This document shows, one piece after another, positions 35,250 to 43,437 of a DNA stretch of 64,000 nt (within the stretch, counting starts at the first letter, position 1; each line of letters starts with the position of its first letter). The notes beneath the pieces were generated by a model, which saw only the letters and a program-made list of their open reading frames with translations, made no database searches and was not told the origin of the DNA. Source of the stretch: CAYRWR01 sp964428015 (GTDB lineage: Bacteria; Spirochaetota; Brevinematia; Brevinematales; CAYRWR01). The translations under genes and the position numbers were made by a program. The DNA lies in assembly GCA_964428015.1 (NCBI GenBank), contig CAYRWR010000001.1:62001-126000 (forward strand), in the 5' to 3' direction.

Positions 35250-35653
35250 CTCAATTCGATGTAGGTGTCACTGGCTAGCCAGCGGACGGCTTCTTCATAG
35301 TTAGTAAAGATTCGTGTCATTATTTTGCCTTTGTCTTCCAGATCTCCGATCAGAACCTGAAATATACGCGCTTTTCCCAGATTCATATCGGGACGTCCCA
35401 CGATTGCCTGTTTAATGTTTTTCATTTGAGGTGTAAGGGTTTTCAAAAATTCTGCTATCTGATTGATTTCCCCGGTTTTCAGGTTTTCTACTTCCAGTTG
35501 CCTATGATCGAATAATAATCTGGCTTTGGGGCCAAATTTAGGATGTCGGGAAATATCTATACTATAATCCATAAATCCCTGTGGATCTGCCGGACCGGAA
35601 CAAATAATTTCCAGAATATTACTCTTTTCCAGATATGAAATTGAATATTTCAC
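35246..35653 (-). CDS. SpoIIAA/STAS-like small protein
   Basis: About 135 residues from a GTG at 35653 with GAGGAG 6 nt upstream; the longer TTG-initiated frame would begin at the predicted transcription start. An N-terminal strand (VKYSISYLEKSNILEIICSG) and alternating helices and strands (ARLLFDHRQLE, MKNIKQAIVG, YEEAVRWLAS) resemble the SpoIIAA-like/CRAL-TRIO-type STAS fold found in small bacterial signalling proteins. No phosphorylatable Ser signature is clear. Its own promoter lies just upstream. It sits inside the ferritin/BLUF cluster and could be a response partner of the photoreceptor, an inference. Confidence 0.6.
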   Translation of the reverse strand: MKYSISYLEKSNILEIICSGPADPQGFMDYSIDISRHPKFGPKARLLFDHRQLEVENLKTGEINQIAEFLKTLTPQMKNIKQAIVGRPDMNLGKARIFQVLIGDLEDKGKIMTRIFTNYEEAVRWLASDTYIELS

Positions 35654-35679
35654 TCCACTCTCCTCTACACCCAAAAAAT

Positions 35680-35708
35680 AGTATACATACTTTATACTGA
35701 AAAATCAA
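35680..35708 (-). promoter_or_regulatory. promoter of the SpoIIAA-like gene
   Basis: On the minus strand TTGATT (35708-35703) and TATACT (35685-35680) are separated by 17 bp. Confidence 0.75.
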
Positions 35709-35741
35709 AGTGAATAAAATAATTTTTACTACGGTCGAAAT

Positions 35742-36179
35742 TTAGTGTATCAGATTTCTCCATTCACCCCGTCGGAAGGCGTTTAATAGTAATTTGGCTC
35801 TATTGGGTGACATATTGAGCAGTGCCTTTCCGCTCTGGAAAAAATCCCGGCAACCGGGTATTCGGGACAATTCTTTATGATCCAGGCTGGCTAGCCCCAT
35901 ACTCCAGTCCCCAAAATATCTTTTGTCTATAGGTTCTTCGTAAATTTTAACTATTTGCTGATGACGAATGTCTGCTTTTATAATGATATAGAGGTCTTCC
36001 AGTTGTTCACGATCTCCTTCCAGGACCTGAAAAAAAGTACCTTCTGCATACAACAGCATCCCTGTAATATTTCTATCTTTGTTATTTCTCATAGAGGTTT
36101 GGATTATATGTTCTACTTCTTCTCTGGATATCTTGCCGCTTGCCTGGCTGGCATACACTAAATGAACCAGGTTTTCCAT
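35742..36179 (-). CDS. BLUF-domain blue-light photoreceptor A (PixD-like)
   Basis: 145 residues; the ATG at 36179 has GAGGGGG 5 nt upstream and is preferred over a GTG two codons earlier. A complete BLUF domain binds FAD. The flavin-contact residues are Tyr9 (LVYAS), Asn33, Gln51 (FFQVLEG), Trp92 and Met94 (DWSMGL), each one position later than in cyanobacterial Slr1694/PixD. The C-terminal 45 residues form the cap helices, with no output domain, so signalling must go through a partner protein. It is divergent from ferritin-like gene B. Confidence 0.93.
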   Translation of the reverse strand: MENLVHLVYASQASGKISREEVEHIIQTSMRNNKDRNITGMLLYAEGTFFQVLEGDREQLEDLYIIIKADIRHQQIVKIYEEPIDKRYFGDWSMGLASLDHKELSRIPGCRDFFQSGKALLNMSPNRAKLLLNAFRRGEWRNLIH

Positions 36180-36206
36180 AATCACCCCCTCTTTATTCCT
36201 ACATTT

Positions 36207-36235
36207 AATATAGTATTTTATTAATCTACTGTCAA
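36207..36235 (-). promoter_or_regulatory. promoter of BLUF gene A
   Basis: On the minus strand TTGACA (36235-36230) and TATATT (36212-36207) are separated by 17 bp; TTGACAGTA and TATATTAAAT recur in the BLUF B promoter. Confidence 0.8.
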
Positions 36236-36267
36236 CTAGACTGCAATAAATTTCTTAAACCATAACT

Positions 36268-36296
36268 TTGATATTTTTATTTTACGGTTTTATGAT
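36268..36296 (+). promoter_or_regulatory. promoter of ferritin-like gene B
   Basis: TTGATA (36268-36273) and TATGAT (36291-36296) are separated by 17 bp. It faces away from the BLUF A promoter 32 bp to the left. The -10 matches that of ferritin-like gene A. Confidence 0.7.
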
Positions 36297-36316
36297 GTGT
36301 TTATGAGGAAACCGGA

Positions 36317-36799
36317 ATGTTAGAAAAAACTGTATTTACCGCACGGGAAGTATTTGAAGCAGCTATTCTATTGGAAAACTCTATTAAAACATTGTATATC
36401 AATCTGTCTCACGTCCTCAAAGAGCATAAAGACAGAGAGATATTTGGAGATCTTGCTGAAGATGAAGAACGTCATGAAGAGTATCTTAAAAGGACTCTAT
36501 CCAGTCTCAGCCATGCAGTCCTGGACCAACATCTCCAGCATCATATTTTGGAATTAAAAGCTCATTTCTATGAAAAATACCTCACTAAAGATATTCTGGC
36601 AGACCGATTAAAGCATCTTGATAATGTAATCAGCATTTTTGAATTTGCTGTGGAAATCGAACTGGACCATATTCTTTACTACCAGGAGATCCAGGGAATG
36701 GTCCTAGAAGATGAACAGAAATATATCCGGGATATACTCCAGGATGAGAGGGGCCATTTTATGAAACTGATGAAATATATAAAAGCTACTCAAATATAA
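36317..36799 (+). CDS. ferritin-like diiron protein B
   Basis: 160 residues, a paralogue of the protein at 34761 with the same layout. Glu20 lies in ILLENSIKTLY, DEERH in the second helix, EIELDHILYYQEIQ in the third and DERGH in the fourth, again a full diiron ligand set. A hydrophobic core but no signal peptide suggests a cytoplasmic role in iron or peroxide handling. It is divergent from BLUF A and convergent with BLUF B (7-bp gap). Confidence 0.85.
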   Translation: MLEKTVFTAREVFEAAILLENSIKTLYINLSHVLKEHKDREIFGDLAEDEERHEEYLKRTLSSLSHAVLDQHLQHHILELKAHFYEKYLTKDILADRLKHLDNVISIFEFAVEIELDHILYYQEIQGMVLEDEQKYIRDILQDERGHFMKLMKYIKATQI

Positions 36800-36806
36800 A
36801 CAGATT

Positions 36807-37244
36807 CTATTCTATGTGTCTCCGCCATTTCCCGTGCATAAAACCCTCTAATAACCGCCGTGCTATTACCGGAGAGACTGCGGCTAACCGGTCTCCGCTC
36901 TCAATAAAATCCCGGCAACCAGGAATATCGATAAGATCCCTGAGTTTAACATCGGCCAGCCCCATACTCCATTCCCCAAAGTACCGGGTAGTTATTTCTT
37001 CTTCATACAACAGCACAATGTTAGTATGACGCGAATCTTTTTTAATATCTTCATACAGAGACTGTACTTCCTGCCGGGGGCCTTCCAGGAGCTGTATAAA
37101 AGAACCCTCAGCATACAGCAGCATTCCGGTGATATTGCTGGAATAATTATGGGTAACTGAGACTTTAAGGATACTGGTGATAATCCCTTTATCTATTTTT
37201 TGTGCAGCTGCACTGGCATATACCAGATGGATCAGTTCCTGCAT
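36807..37244 (-). CDS. BLUF-domain blue-light photoreceptor B (PixD-like)
   Basis: 145 residues, a paralogue of BLUF A, and all flavin-contact positions are the same: Tyr9, Asn33, Gln51, Trp92 and Met94 (EWSMGL). The C-terminal cap (IPGCRDFIESGDRL, ARRLLEGFMHGKWRRHIE) is strongly similar to A, including the basic tail. AAGGAGGGAG precedes the ATG. It is divergent from the SH3 protein gene and convergent with ferritin-like gene B. Two intact receptors suggest hetero-oligomers or different light thresholds, which is inference. Confidence 0.93.
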   Translation of the reverse strand: MQELIHLVYASAAAQKIDKGIITSILKVSVTHNYSSNITGMLLYAEGSFIQLLEGPRQEVQSLYEDIKKDSRHTNIVLLYEEEITTRYFGEWSMGLADVKLRDLIDIPGCRDFIESGDRLAAVSPVIARRLLEGFMHGKWRRHIE

Positions 37245-37271
37245 ATTTCTCCCTCCTTACTGATATGATTT

Positions 37272-37300
37272 AATATACAACGGGGTCAATTTACTGTCAA
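37272..37300 (-). promoter_or_regulatory. promoter of BLUF gene B
   Basis: On the minus strand TTGACA (37300-37295) and TATATT (37277-37272) are separated by 17 bp, sharing TTGACAGTA and TATATTAAAT with BLUF A. Confidence 0.8.
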
Positions 37301-37385
37301 TTTACCTCTCAGATTATCCGGGAAAAAAAATTGCGGTTTATGCTATATAAAGCTATATTAGTTTAGAAAGTCTCAGGAGGTATAT

Positions 37386-38126
37386 ATGCAAAAAATCCTT
37401 CTCTCTATGCTTATAGTTTCTTGTGTATTTACAACAATCCGGGCAGAGACTGTGCAACCCAGCTCATCATGGGGAATTGTAGTGGGAAATAACGTTCGTC
37501 TGCGAGCTTTGCCCACCACATCTTCTGAAATTTTTTCTACTCTTAACAGCGGAGATGTGGTCACTATCCTGGATCATAGCGCTGAGCCGGAGCAGCTTAT
37601 AAAGAGCCGGGAATTCAGCTATTACTGGTACAAAGTCAAAGCCGGCAATAAAACTGCCTGGATATACGGCCAGTTTCTTTATTCACTGGATAGTTCTTCA
37701 CTCTCTTCTGAAAACACCATCTTTAACTTTGCAGGAAAAAGGTATAAAATTCTTATATTTAATGAGCAGGAAATTTCCTATGATATGCCGGATCAGGATA
37801 GCTACAGCCTGCCGGTACTGTATAATACTGACACCGGGGGAGTATATTTGCTGAATATCAGGTCAACATCTGATCTGTATTCGCATATCAAATACCGGGG
37901 TGCCGCCAATGACTATAATTTCTTCCTGTTTATAGGTAATACCGGATTTGGAGACAGTTTTGACGGTCCTCCCCTGGTTTCTGATAGCTCCCTGCTCATT
38001 CCTGTGAGCGTCGGATTCCAGGAAGGCGGGGCTACCTGGAAAATGAAGATAAGCTGGTCATCCACCGACAACAGATTTCAAATCACAGACATCCTGGACT
38101 ATCAGGTGGAAATGCCTGATTATTAG
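37386..38126 (+). CDS. exported bacterial SH3-domain protein
   Basis: 246 residues with a signal peptide (cleavage after TIRA). Residues 29-100 or so form a bacterial SH3 domain (GNNVRLRALPTTSSEIFSTLNSGDVVTILD, then AWIYGQFL), a fold that usually binds peptidoglycan or other wall ligands. The remaining 145 residues are beta-rich and not recognised. AGGAGG precedes the ATG. The 3' end overlaps the convergent ABM-like gene by 4 bp. Confidence 0.85.
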   Translation: MQKILLSMLIVSCVFTTIRAETVQPSSSWGIVVGNNVRLRALPTTSSEIFSTLNSGDVVTILDHSAEPEQLIKSREFSYYWYKVKAGNKTAWIYGQFLYSLDSSSLSSENTIFNFAGKRYKILIFNEQEISYDMPDQDSYSLPVLYNTDTGGVYLLNIRSTSDLYSHIKYRGAANDYNFFLFIGNTGFGDSFDGPPLVSDSSLLIPVSVGFQEGGATWKMKISWSSTDNRFQITDILDYQVEMPDY

Positions 38127-38419
38127 GATTTTTCCGCGTAAAACCGGAGATCCCACTTTTTAGGTTCAGGTTTAACCGAGACCATTGACTCCAGCTTTTT
38201 CATCAGTTCAGAAAATACTCCTGTCTGCATAAAGACCTGAGCGCTTTCCTGATCATCCCAGGTGCCTATGGCCAGGGCTTCATCACCAGAAATCAAAAAC
38301 TGCATTCTCACGAAGCCGGATTGTAGTACAGCCTGTTCCATGACCTGTTCTTTCCAAAGCTCACTGGCCTGTTCTATCATTCCCGGTTTAAACCTGTAGT
38401 GCATAGTGGCGGTGTACAT
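38123..38419 (-). CDS. antibiotic biosynthesis monooxygenase (ABM)-like small protein
   Basis: 98 residues with the dimeric ferredoxin-like fold of ABM-domain proteins. The first strand is YTATMHYRFKPG, the helix is ASELWKEQVMEQAVLQSGF and the last strand contains ALAIGTWDDQESAQVF. Such proteins include quinol monooxygenases, heme-degrading proteins and many of unknown role. AGGAGG precedes the ATG. It is a single gene. Confidence 0.75.
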   Translation of the reverse strand: MYTATMHYRFKPGMIEQASELWKEQVMEQAVLQSGFVRMQFLISGDEALAIGTWDDQESAQVFMQTGVFSELMKKLESMVSVKPEPKKWDLRFYAEKS

Positions 38420-38832
38420 AAACCCTCCTTATTAATTAAATCTGCAACTAAAAGTCTGCGGCTCCAACCGGTTTCATTATATACCTTTCCTTTTTTCGGA
38501 GCAAGAATTTAGCCAGCCGAAACGGAAATAAACCACTCCTGGTATTTTCATAATATATAATTACCCAGAGACGCACCTAAAAATTTCCATATCCTATTCA
38601 GTTAGAGCCGCCGCTTCCCCAGCGTCGGAGCATTACATTAGGCCGTACTTTTCAGCGCTATGGTAGGGGGCGCTCCCGCCTGCTACGGATCAGATAGTGC
38701 CACACAGTAATCCTGTCTCACCCATTGATGCATTCCTTCAGTCATGACTGGAAACGCCTCCGGCAGTATACTGTCTCATCCCCAACCTATAAATATAATC
38801 AATGAATAAAAGTTTTCTTTATTACCCTTTCA
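38420..38832. other. 413-bp non-coding stretch with short repeats
   Basis: There is no plausible ORF. The left 180 bp are AT-rich. From about 38590 to 38785 the sequence is richer in G+C and has a possible hairpin (GTAGGGGGCG near 38662 with CGCCTGCTAC). Two related direct segments lie at 38705-38723 and 38764-38783 (CAGTAATCCTGTCTCACCC and CAGTATACTGTCTCATCCCC). It may be a small RNA or a decayed gene; nothing is recognised. Confidence 0.4.
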
Positions 38833-39555
38833 ATGCTAAAATTTTATAGCATAATTCGATTTTCAATTTGCGAATACAGGAGAAAAAGGCTGACTATTCC
38901 GAACACGCCTGGTGCGAAAAAATTTTTATTTTTGCTTCTTCCTGTGTTGTTGATTCTGTCTACATCCGGAGTGTTTTATTTTTGCACAAAACTGTGGAAC
39001 CCCTATGTGGGCTACCTGGCCGGCTTCCTGTTTTACTGGTTATTCTGGTGTCTTTTGATCCCTTTATGGGTCAGCGGTCATGGTTTAAGAGATTTTTTTC
39101 GGGATACTCAGCCGCTTCTGAAAAGAAACAACTGGTGGATTATCATTCTTCTGGCATCTACTGTTATTGCTCCGGTATTCATGTATTTTATTCCCGCAAT
39201 AAAATCCACACCGCTTCCGGTGATTCTTCTTTCTATCCCTCTGGCGGTTATTCACGGCTTTTTTGAAGAATTGTTCTGGAGAGGAATATATATCAAAGAA
39301 TTTCCTGATAACACCTGGTGGAATCTGATTATTCCTAGCTTGTTGTTTTCATTATGGCATTTTGCCCCTCAATGGGCCATCCCTGCGGATAACAGACTGA
39401 TTTTCGTTGTATCCACCCTGCCTCTGGGTTTCACCTACGCCCTCACCGCTCGAGTCACCGGTTCTGCTCGCTGGAGCGCCATTGCACATAGTCTCAGCGG
39501 GATCCTGGCTTTCAGCGGTAATCTGGCTATCAGTATCTATCAATTAATTAAGTGA
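38833..39555 (+). CDS. CPBP-family intramembrane metalloprotease
   Basis: Up to 240 residues with about six to seven membrane helices. The CPBP (CAAX-protease/bacteriocin-processing) signature is complete: HGFFEELFWRGIY holds the Glu-Glu and Arg, SLWHFAPQ holds the second-motif His and IAHSLSG the third-motif His. Members cleave membrane proteins or act in peptide self-immunity. The ATG at 38833 has no Shine-Dalgarno and lies upstream of a possible -10 (CATAAT 38850-38855). AGGAG at 38878-38882 points instead to a CTG codon at 38890, giving 221 residues. The end overlaps the convergent phosphatase gene by 8 bp. Confidence 0.85.
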   Translation: MLKFYSIIRFSICEYRRKRLTIPNTPGAKKFLFLLLPVLLILSTSGVFYFCTKLWNPYVGYLAGFLFYWLFWCLLIPLWVSGHGLRDFFRDTQPLLKRNNWWIIILLASTVIAPVFMYFIPAIKSTPLPVILLSIPLAVIHGFFEELFWRGIYIKEFPDNTWWNLIIPSLLFSLWHFAPQWAIPADNRLIFVVSTLPLGFTYALTARVTGSARWSAIAHSLSGILAFSGNLAISIYQLIK

Positions 39556-40450
39556 TTGCTGCACCGGGAGTTGTAAGGTATTCTTGTAGTGCCGTCCGTG
39601 TCTGCTCCCCCAGTTTACTGGTGCTGCCATAGAGTACTCCCCTGTGGTTCATGTAGGTAGACTCCTGACGGTTCAGATCCAGCATCTGTCCATAGACATC
39701 ACTGACTGCACCACCCGCTTCAGAAACAATACAGGCACTAGCCGCGAAATCCCACAGCCCGCCTCCCCCTTTACCGTATTTAGGGAGTTTGAAATACACC
39801 GCCGGGGAGTTTTCCACTACACCCAGGGCATTGAGTACTCCACCCCGTTTATTAATGATGGTGAATTCAGTATAACCCAGTTCATCTCCCAGTTCACAGA
39901 GGCGGGACATGACATCGGCAAAGCGGGACTCCTGTTCAAAACTCCTGTCCGTAAACACAGAAAAAGTCTGAGCTTGCGGGCAGACTGTCAGTCTATTATC
40001 GTTCCGAAACGCTCCCCCTCCCTTCACCGCCTGGTACAGGACCTGAGCCACCGGATCATAAACAACACCCAGTGTAGATACGCCAGTTCGGGATACCAGC
40101 GCAATGGAGACTGAATATCCGGCTATCCCTTCCGTAAAAGGAAGAGTACCGTCCAGAGGGTCCACGCACCAGAAGTAGTCTTTCTCCAGACGGCTTCGGT
40201 CATCGGTAGTTTCCTCGGTGAGCAGTGCCAGGTCATACTTTTCCAGGGTGGGTAGGAGATGTCTTAGTATGATATCCTGACTGTACAGATCCACCTGTGT
40301 CACCACCTGGGATGCAGCGCTCCCGTCTTGATTCTTTTGTGAGATAGATAGTGATGCTCTGTCGAATCCCTGAATAAATTGACCAGCCTCGAGAGCGGCT
40401 GTACAGGCTGTGAATAGTAGATCTTGTAGATCAGACTGAGTTAAAGTCAT
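39548..40450 (-). CDS. inositol monophosphatase family phosphatase (CysQ-like)
   Basis: 300 residues of the IMPase superfamily. Glu and Asp metal ligands are in LLTEETTDD and the family signature is WCVDPLDGTLPFTEG, with a C-terminal GGGLWDFAASACIVSEAGG. The closest groups dephosphorylate 3'-phosphoadenosine 5'-phosphate (CysQ), inositol monophosphate or related sugars. The choice among these is not resolved. The ATG overlaps the end of the kinase-like gene by 4 bp, so the two are translated together. Confidence 0.88.
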   Translation of the reverse strand: MTLTQSDLQDLLFTACTAALEAGQFIQGFDRASLSISQKNQDGSAASQVVTQVDLYSQDIILRHLLPTLEKYDLALLTEETTDDRSRLEKDYFWCVDPLDGTLPFTEGIAGYSVSIALVSRTGVSTLGVVYDPVAQVLYQAVKGGGAFRNDNRLTVCPQAQTFSVFTDRSFEQESRFADVMSRLCELGDELGYTEFTIINKRGGVLNALGVVENSPAVYFKLPKYGKGGGGLWDFAASACIVSEAGGAVSDVYGQMLDLNRQESTYMNHRGVLYGSTSKLGEQTRTALQEYLTTPGAAIT

Positions 40451-41457
40451 CCTTTGTCTCCGTTGAGGATATTTTCTACTACATTTCGCGTTAATCTCTC
40501 ACTATACCCTCCCGGCTGCCAATACCCGGGGCTCCATCCCTGTAAAAACCGGTGAAAATCAGCCCAGGCTATAGGATAGAGATGTCTCCAGTCCTCCTCC
40601 AGTGAGTCCGCGATGTCTGATTTTTTGCGAAGGAGCAGCGCGTCCCTGAGGCTGTTAAAATAACTATCTAATAAACGGGTTTCCTGTTTTTCACATTCCG
40701 CTTCGCTGAGACAACTACTCAGAAAATAAGCCACATCTTTCATACCACAGCCCCGCCCTGTATACTGAAAATCCACCATGGCTACTTCCTTCCCGTCATG
40801 TGAAAAACAAAAATTTTCCAGTTTTGCATCTCCATGGACAAAGGTCTGATAGGGGCTCTGCCGCAGGAGCATATCCATTTTAGCCGCGGCTCTTTTCAGA
40901 GGTGAATTACCCAGGGCTTTCAGCTCATCCGGGCGGGTATCCAGGTGCCAATAGGTCCCGACTTTCCATAATCCTTCCGGATTTTCACCCAAAAATTCGG
41001 CATGGAAGTTGGCCAGCCAGCTTAGACCCAGCTCTATTAGTGCCCAGTCGATTCGTGAATGCCTGAGAGGATACCCGGCACTATCCAGGTCCTCCAGTAC
41101 CATGACTACCTCATCCCCTACATGCTCCACATTTAAACAGCGTGGTATACGGCAGCTATTATCACAACGATGGGACCAGTTTTCATACCAGGCTGTCTCC
41201 ACTTTGTAGGATCTGACCTTACGCTGATGACCCAGATCTGAATTCCACCCCTGAGGATGCCGGCCTGCTTTTGGCAGGGAGACATGCTTCACCACTACGG
41301 TACTGTAGTGGCCGCCCTCCAGTCCATACCGCAGGATGCTGCCGTAGCCGCTCCATAGTGCCTGGATTTTTTCAATTAATAAGCAGCTTTCAGCTCCGGT
41401 AGCTTTGAGAATAAATTTGTCCAGTTGGTGCTTTTCCATATCCGTTTGTGTTTCCAT
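40447..41457 (-). CDS. aminoglycoside/ecdysteroid-kinase-like phosphotransferase
   Basis: 336 residues of the protein-kinase-like APH superfamily. The catalytic loop is FVHGDAKLENFCFS and the metal-binding Asp is in VAMVDFQYTGRG, while the N-terminal lobe has VVVKHVSLP with the ATP Lys and VMVLEDLD at the hinge. The sequence resembles the ecdysteroid-kinase/DUF1679 group more than resistance enzymes. A small alcohol or choline-like substrate is likely. It is coupled to the downstream IMPase-like phosphatase, an opposed kinase and phosphatase pair. Confidence 0.85.
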   Translation of the reverse strand: METQTDMEKHQLDKFILKATGAESCLLIEKIQALWSGYGSILRYGLEGGHYSTVVVKHVSLPKAGRHPQGWNSDLGHQRKVRSYKVETAWYENWSHRCDNSCRIPRCLNVEHVGDEVVMVLEDLDSAGYPLRHSRIDWALIELGLSWLANFHAEFLGENPEGLWKVGTYWHLDTRPDELKALGNSPLKRAAAKMDMLLRQSPYQTFVHGDAKLENFCFSHDGKEVAMVDFQYTGRGCGMKDVAYFLSSCLSEAECEKQETRLLDSYFNSLRDALLLRKKSDIADSLEEDWRHLYPIAWADFHRFLQGWSPGYWQPGGYSERLTRNVVENILNGDKG

Positions 41458-41611
41458 TTTTTTATGTGCATAGTTTGCCCTATTTGGCTGAATAAAGCAA
41501 AATCAAAATCGATAATTTGACTTATATTCCACTATCCATGTAATATCTCTCCACAATGCTGGTAAAAACAGAATGGTTCCAGCATTGAAGATTTGAATAC
41601 CGGAGAATATC

Positions 41612-42442
41612 ATGCCCAAACAGTCCCTAAAAGATTTTCTACTTCCCGCAAGATCGGGTTTAGGTTTTTTGTATTTTTCCTCCACAATCATTTTAATTCT
41701 GATCATAGGTATTAGTATTACTGAAATTATCTTACAGCAAAAGCTATATACCGATTTAGACCTTTTACAGCTATATGTACCTAATGCCAAAGTAAACCTG
41801 ATGATAGCCGCCCCTTTCCTGCTCACGTCCATGATACTGACATCCCGGGGCAAACTGTCAGGTCTTCTGGCCTGGATAGGAGCTCTGCTGTTTATAGTGT
41901 ACAGCTACTTGACCCTGCTGATACGATTACCTGTTAATTTTCTGTTTCTGCCCTATACTTTTCTGGTCGCTCTCAGCATTTATACTCTTATAAGTCTGTT
42001 TTCAAGTGTAGATCATCAGTCTGTCCAGAGCCAGCTTTCTTCCAAACTCCCGGCCAGGACTGCCACCATCATACTAATGGGATTGGCTCTGCTGGTGCTG
42101 GGGCGACAGGTTGGATTGGTTCTGCAAGCCCTGATAAATAATACCACCCCCACAGGTGCAGAGACAGCGGTATGGATAGCGGATAGTAACATCATGACTC
42201 CAGCCATGCTGATAAGTGGTGTGCTACTATGGAAGAAAAAGCCCCTGGCCTATAGCGCGGCTATCAGCATCCTGGGGGCTTATACTATGCTGTCCTTGGG
42301 CCTCATACCCCTGCTCTACTTTCAGGAGCCCTTTACGCAAAAATCCGTTCAGCCCGCAGACATTATAGTTCTAGGAGTTATGGCTCTGGTCTGCCTGATT
42401 CCTCTGTTCCCATTGCTAAGAAAATCACAGAAAACAAAGTAG
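41612..42442 (+). CDS. polytopic membrane protein, unknown
   Basis: 276 residues with about eight hydrophobic helices separated by short loops (for example IILILIIGISITEIIL, LLAWIGALLFIVYSYLTLLI, ATIILMGLALLVLGRQVGL). The ends are charged (MPKQSLKDFLLPARSG and LRKSQKTK). No family is recognised. GGAG precedes the ATG and a strong bidirectional terminator follows. It converges with the SPFH gene. Confidence 0.7.
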   Translation: MPKQSLKDFLLPARSGLGFLYFSSTIILILIIGISITEIILQQKLYTDLDLLQLYVPNAKVNLMIAAPFLLTSMILTSRGKLSGLLAWIGALLFIVYSYLTLLIRLPVNFLFLPYTFLVALSIYTLISLFSSVDHQSVQSQLSSKLPARTATIILMGLALLVLGRQVGLVLQALINNTTPTGAETAVWIADSNIMTPAMLISGVLLWKKKPLAYSAAISILGAYTMLSLGLIPLLYFQEPFTQKSVQPADIIVLGVMALVCLIPLFPLLRKSQKTK

Positions 42443-42450
42443 AATATTAC

Positions 42451-42486
42451 AAGAAAATCCCCCCGTAAAACCGAGGGGATTTTCTT
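42451..42486. terminator. bidirectional terminator between convergent genes
   Basis: AAGAAAATCCCC (42451-42462) pairs with GGGGATTTTCTT (42475-42486). The A-rich and T-rich ends give a U tract on either strand. Confidence 0.88.
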
Positions 42487-42506
42487 GTATTTAGACTCAG
42501 TAATAA

Positions 42507-43364
42507 TTAATCTTCGCGGGGAGTACTATCCTGGGAAGAGCTCAGTACCCGGGAGTCTTTCATGGGCAAATCACCCAGGATGATAGTAGGATTGATGCCG
42601 TCTTTGGATAAAATAACCTTGGAATTATCCCGCAGGGAATTTTCGGTAACTTCCAGTCTTTTCAGATCCTTGGCATTTCCCTTGAAATATTTTTCAGCGG
42701 CTTCATTGACCAGGCGGATCGCTTCCGCTTTACCTTCAGCTACTTTAATTGCGGCTTCTTTTTTCCCGTCTGCCAGCTGAATAGCGGCCAGTTTATCCTG
42801 TTCCGCGGCTTCATAGCGGCCGGTAGCCAGTAGTTTCATGGCACGACGTTCCTGTTCCGCGGTTTTCTGTTTATGCATCGCTTCCTTGATATCCGCGGGG
42901 GGATCGATCAGTTTGATCTCTACTTTGGTCACCTTGAGACCCCAGCCATCCGTCATCTGATCCAGAGACTGTTGCAGGTTCTGAGAGATACGTTCACGGG
43001 ATACCAGACTTTCATCCAGGGTCAGATGGCCGAATTCCTGACGCAGATTGGTCTGAGCCAACTGGATCACGGCCACCTTCCAGTTATCGATATTGTAAAA
43101 GGTTTTCTGGATATCCACAGATTCCAGTCCGGGCCGGGCCCAGATCAGTCCGTCCACTTTTATTTCCACATTATCCTTGGTGATCACATCCTGAGGAGAA
43201 ATGTCCATAGTATGTTCCCTGATATCCCGGATACGGGTCACATTGATGAGGGGAATCTGGACATGCAGGCCCGGCTCCACAAAGCGGCGGTATTTACCGA
43301 ATGCCTCTACAATTCCTCTTTCATACTGTCTGACAATATAAAACATCCCGAACTTAATACGCAT
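42507..43364 (-). CDS. SPFH/band 7 (stomatin-like) protein
   Basis: About 285 residues; the ATG at 43364 has GGGAGG 5 nt upstream, preferred over a start five codons earlier. The SPFH domain is clear: QYERGIVEAFGKYRRFVEPGLHVQIPLINVTRIRDIREHTMDI, then DPPADIKEAMHKQKTAEQERRA, followed by a coiled coil of Ala/Lys/Glu repeats (AAIQLADGKKEAAIKVAEGKAEAIRL). It organises membrane microdomains or protease complexes. Unlike QmcA or HflK there is no clear N-terminal membrane helix, and no NfeD gene is adjacent. Confidence 0.9.
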   Translation of the reverse strand: MRIKFGMFYIVRQYERGIVEAFGKYRRFVEPGLHVQIPLINVTRIRDIREHTMDISPQDVITKDNVEIKVDGLIWARPGLESVDIQKTFYNIDNWKVAVIQLAQTNLRQEFGHLTLDESLVSRERISQNLQQSLDQMTDGWGLKVTKVEIKLIDPPADIKEAMHKQKTAEQERRAMKLLATGRYEAAEQDKLAAIQLADGKKEAAIKVAEGKAEAIRLVNEAAEKYFKGNAKDLKRLEVTENSLRDNSKVILSKDGINPTIILGDLPMKDSRVLSSSQDSTPRED

Positions 43365-43437
43365 CTCTGCCTCCCACAATAATAATACCGATTGTAAAGA
43401 TGATTTCCAATAAACACAAATGAATCAGTCATAAATA

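Noticed and set aside
41503..41853. Antisense frame over the start of the membrane protein at 41612.
   Set aside because: No ribosome site; the plus-strand protein has a clear membrane pattern and Shine-Dalgarno.
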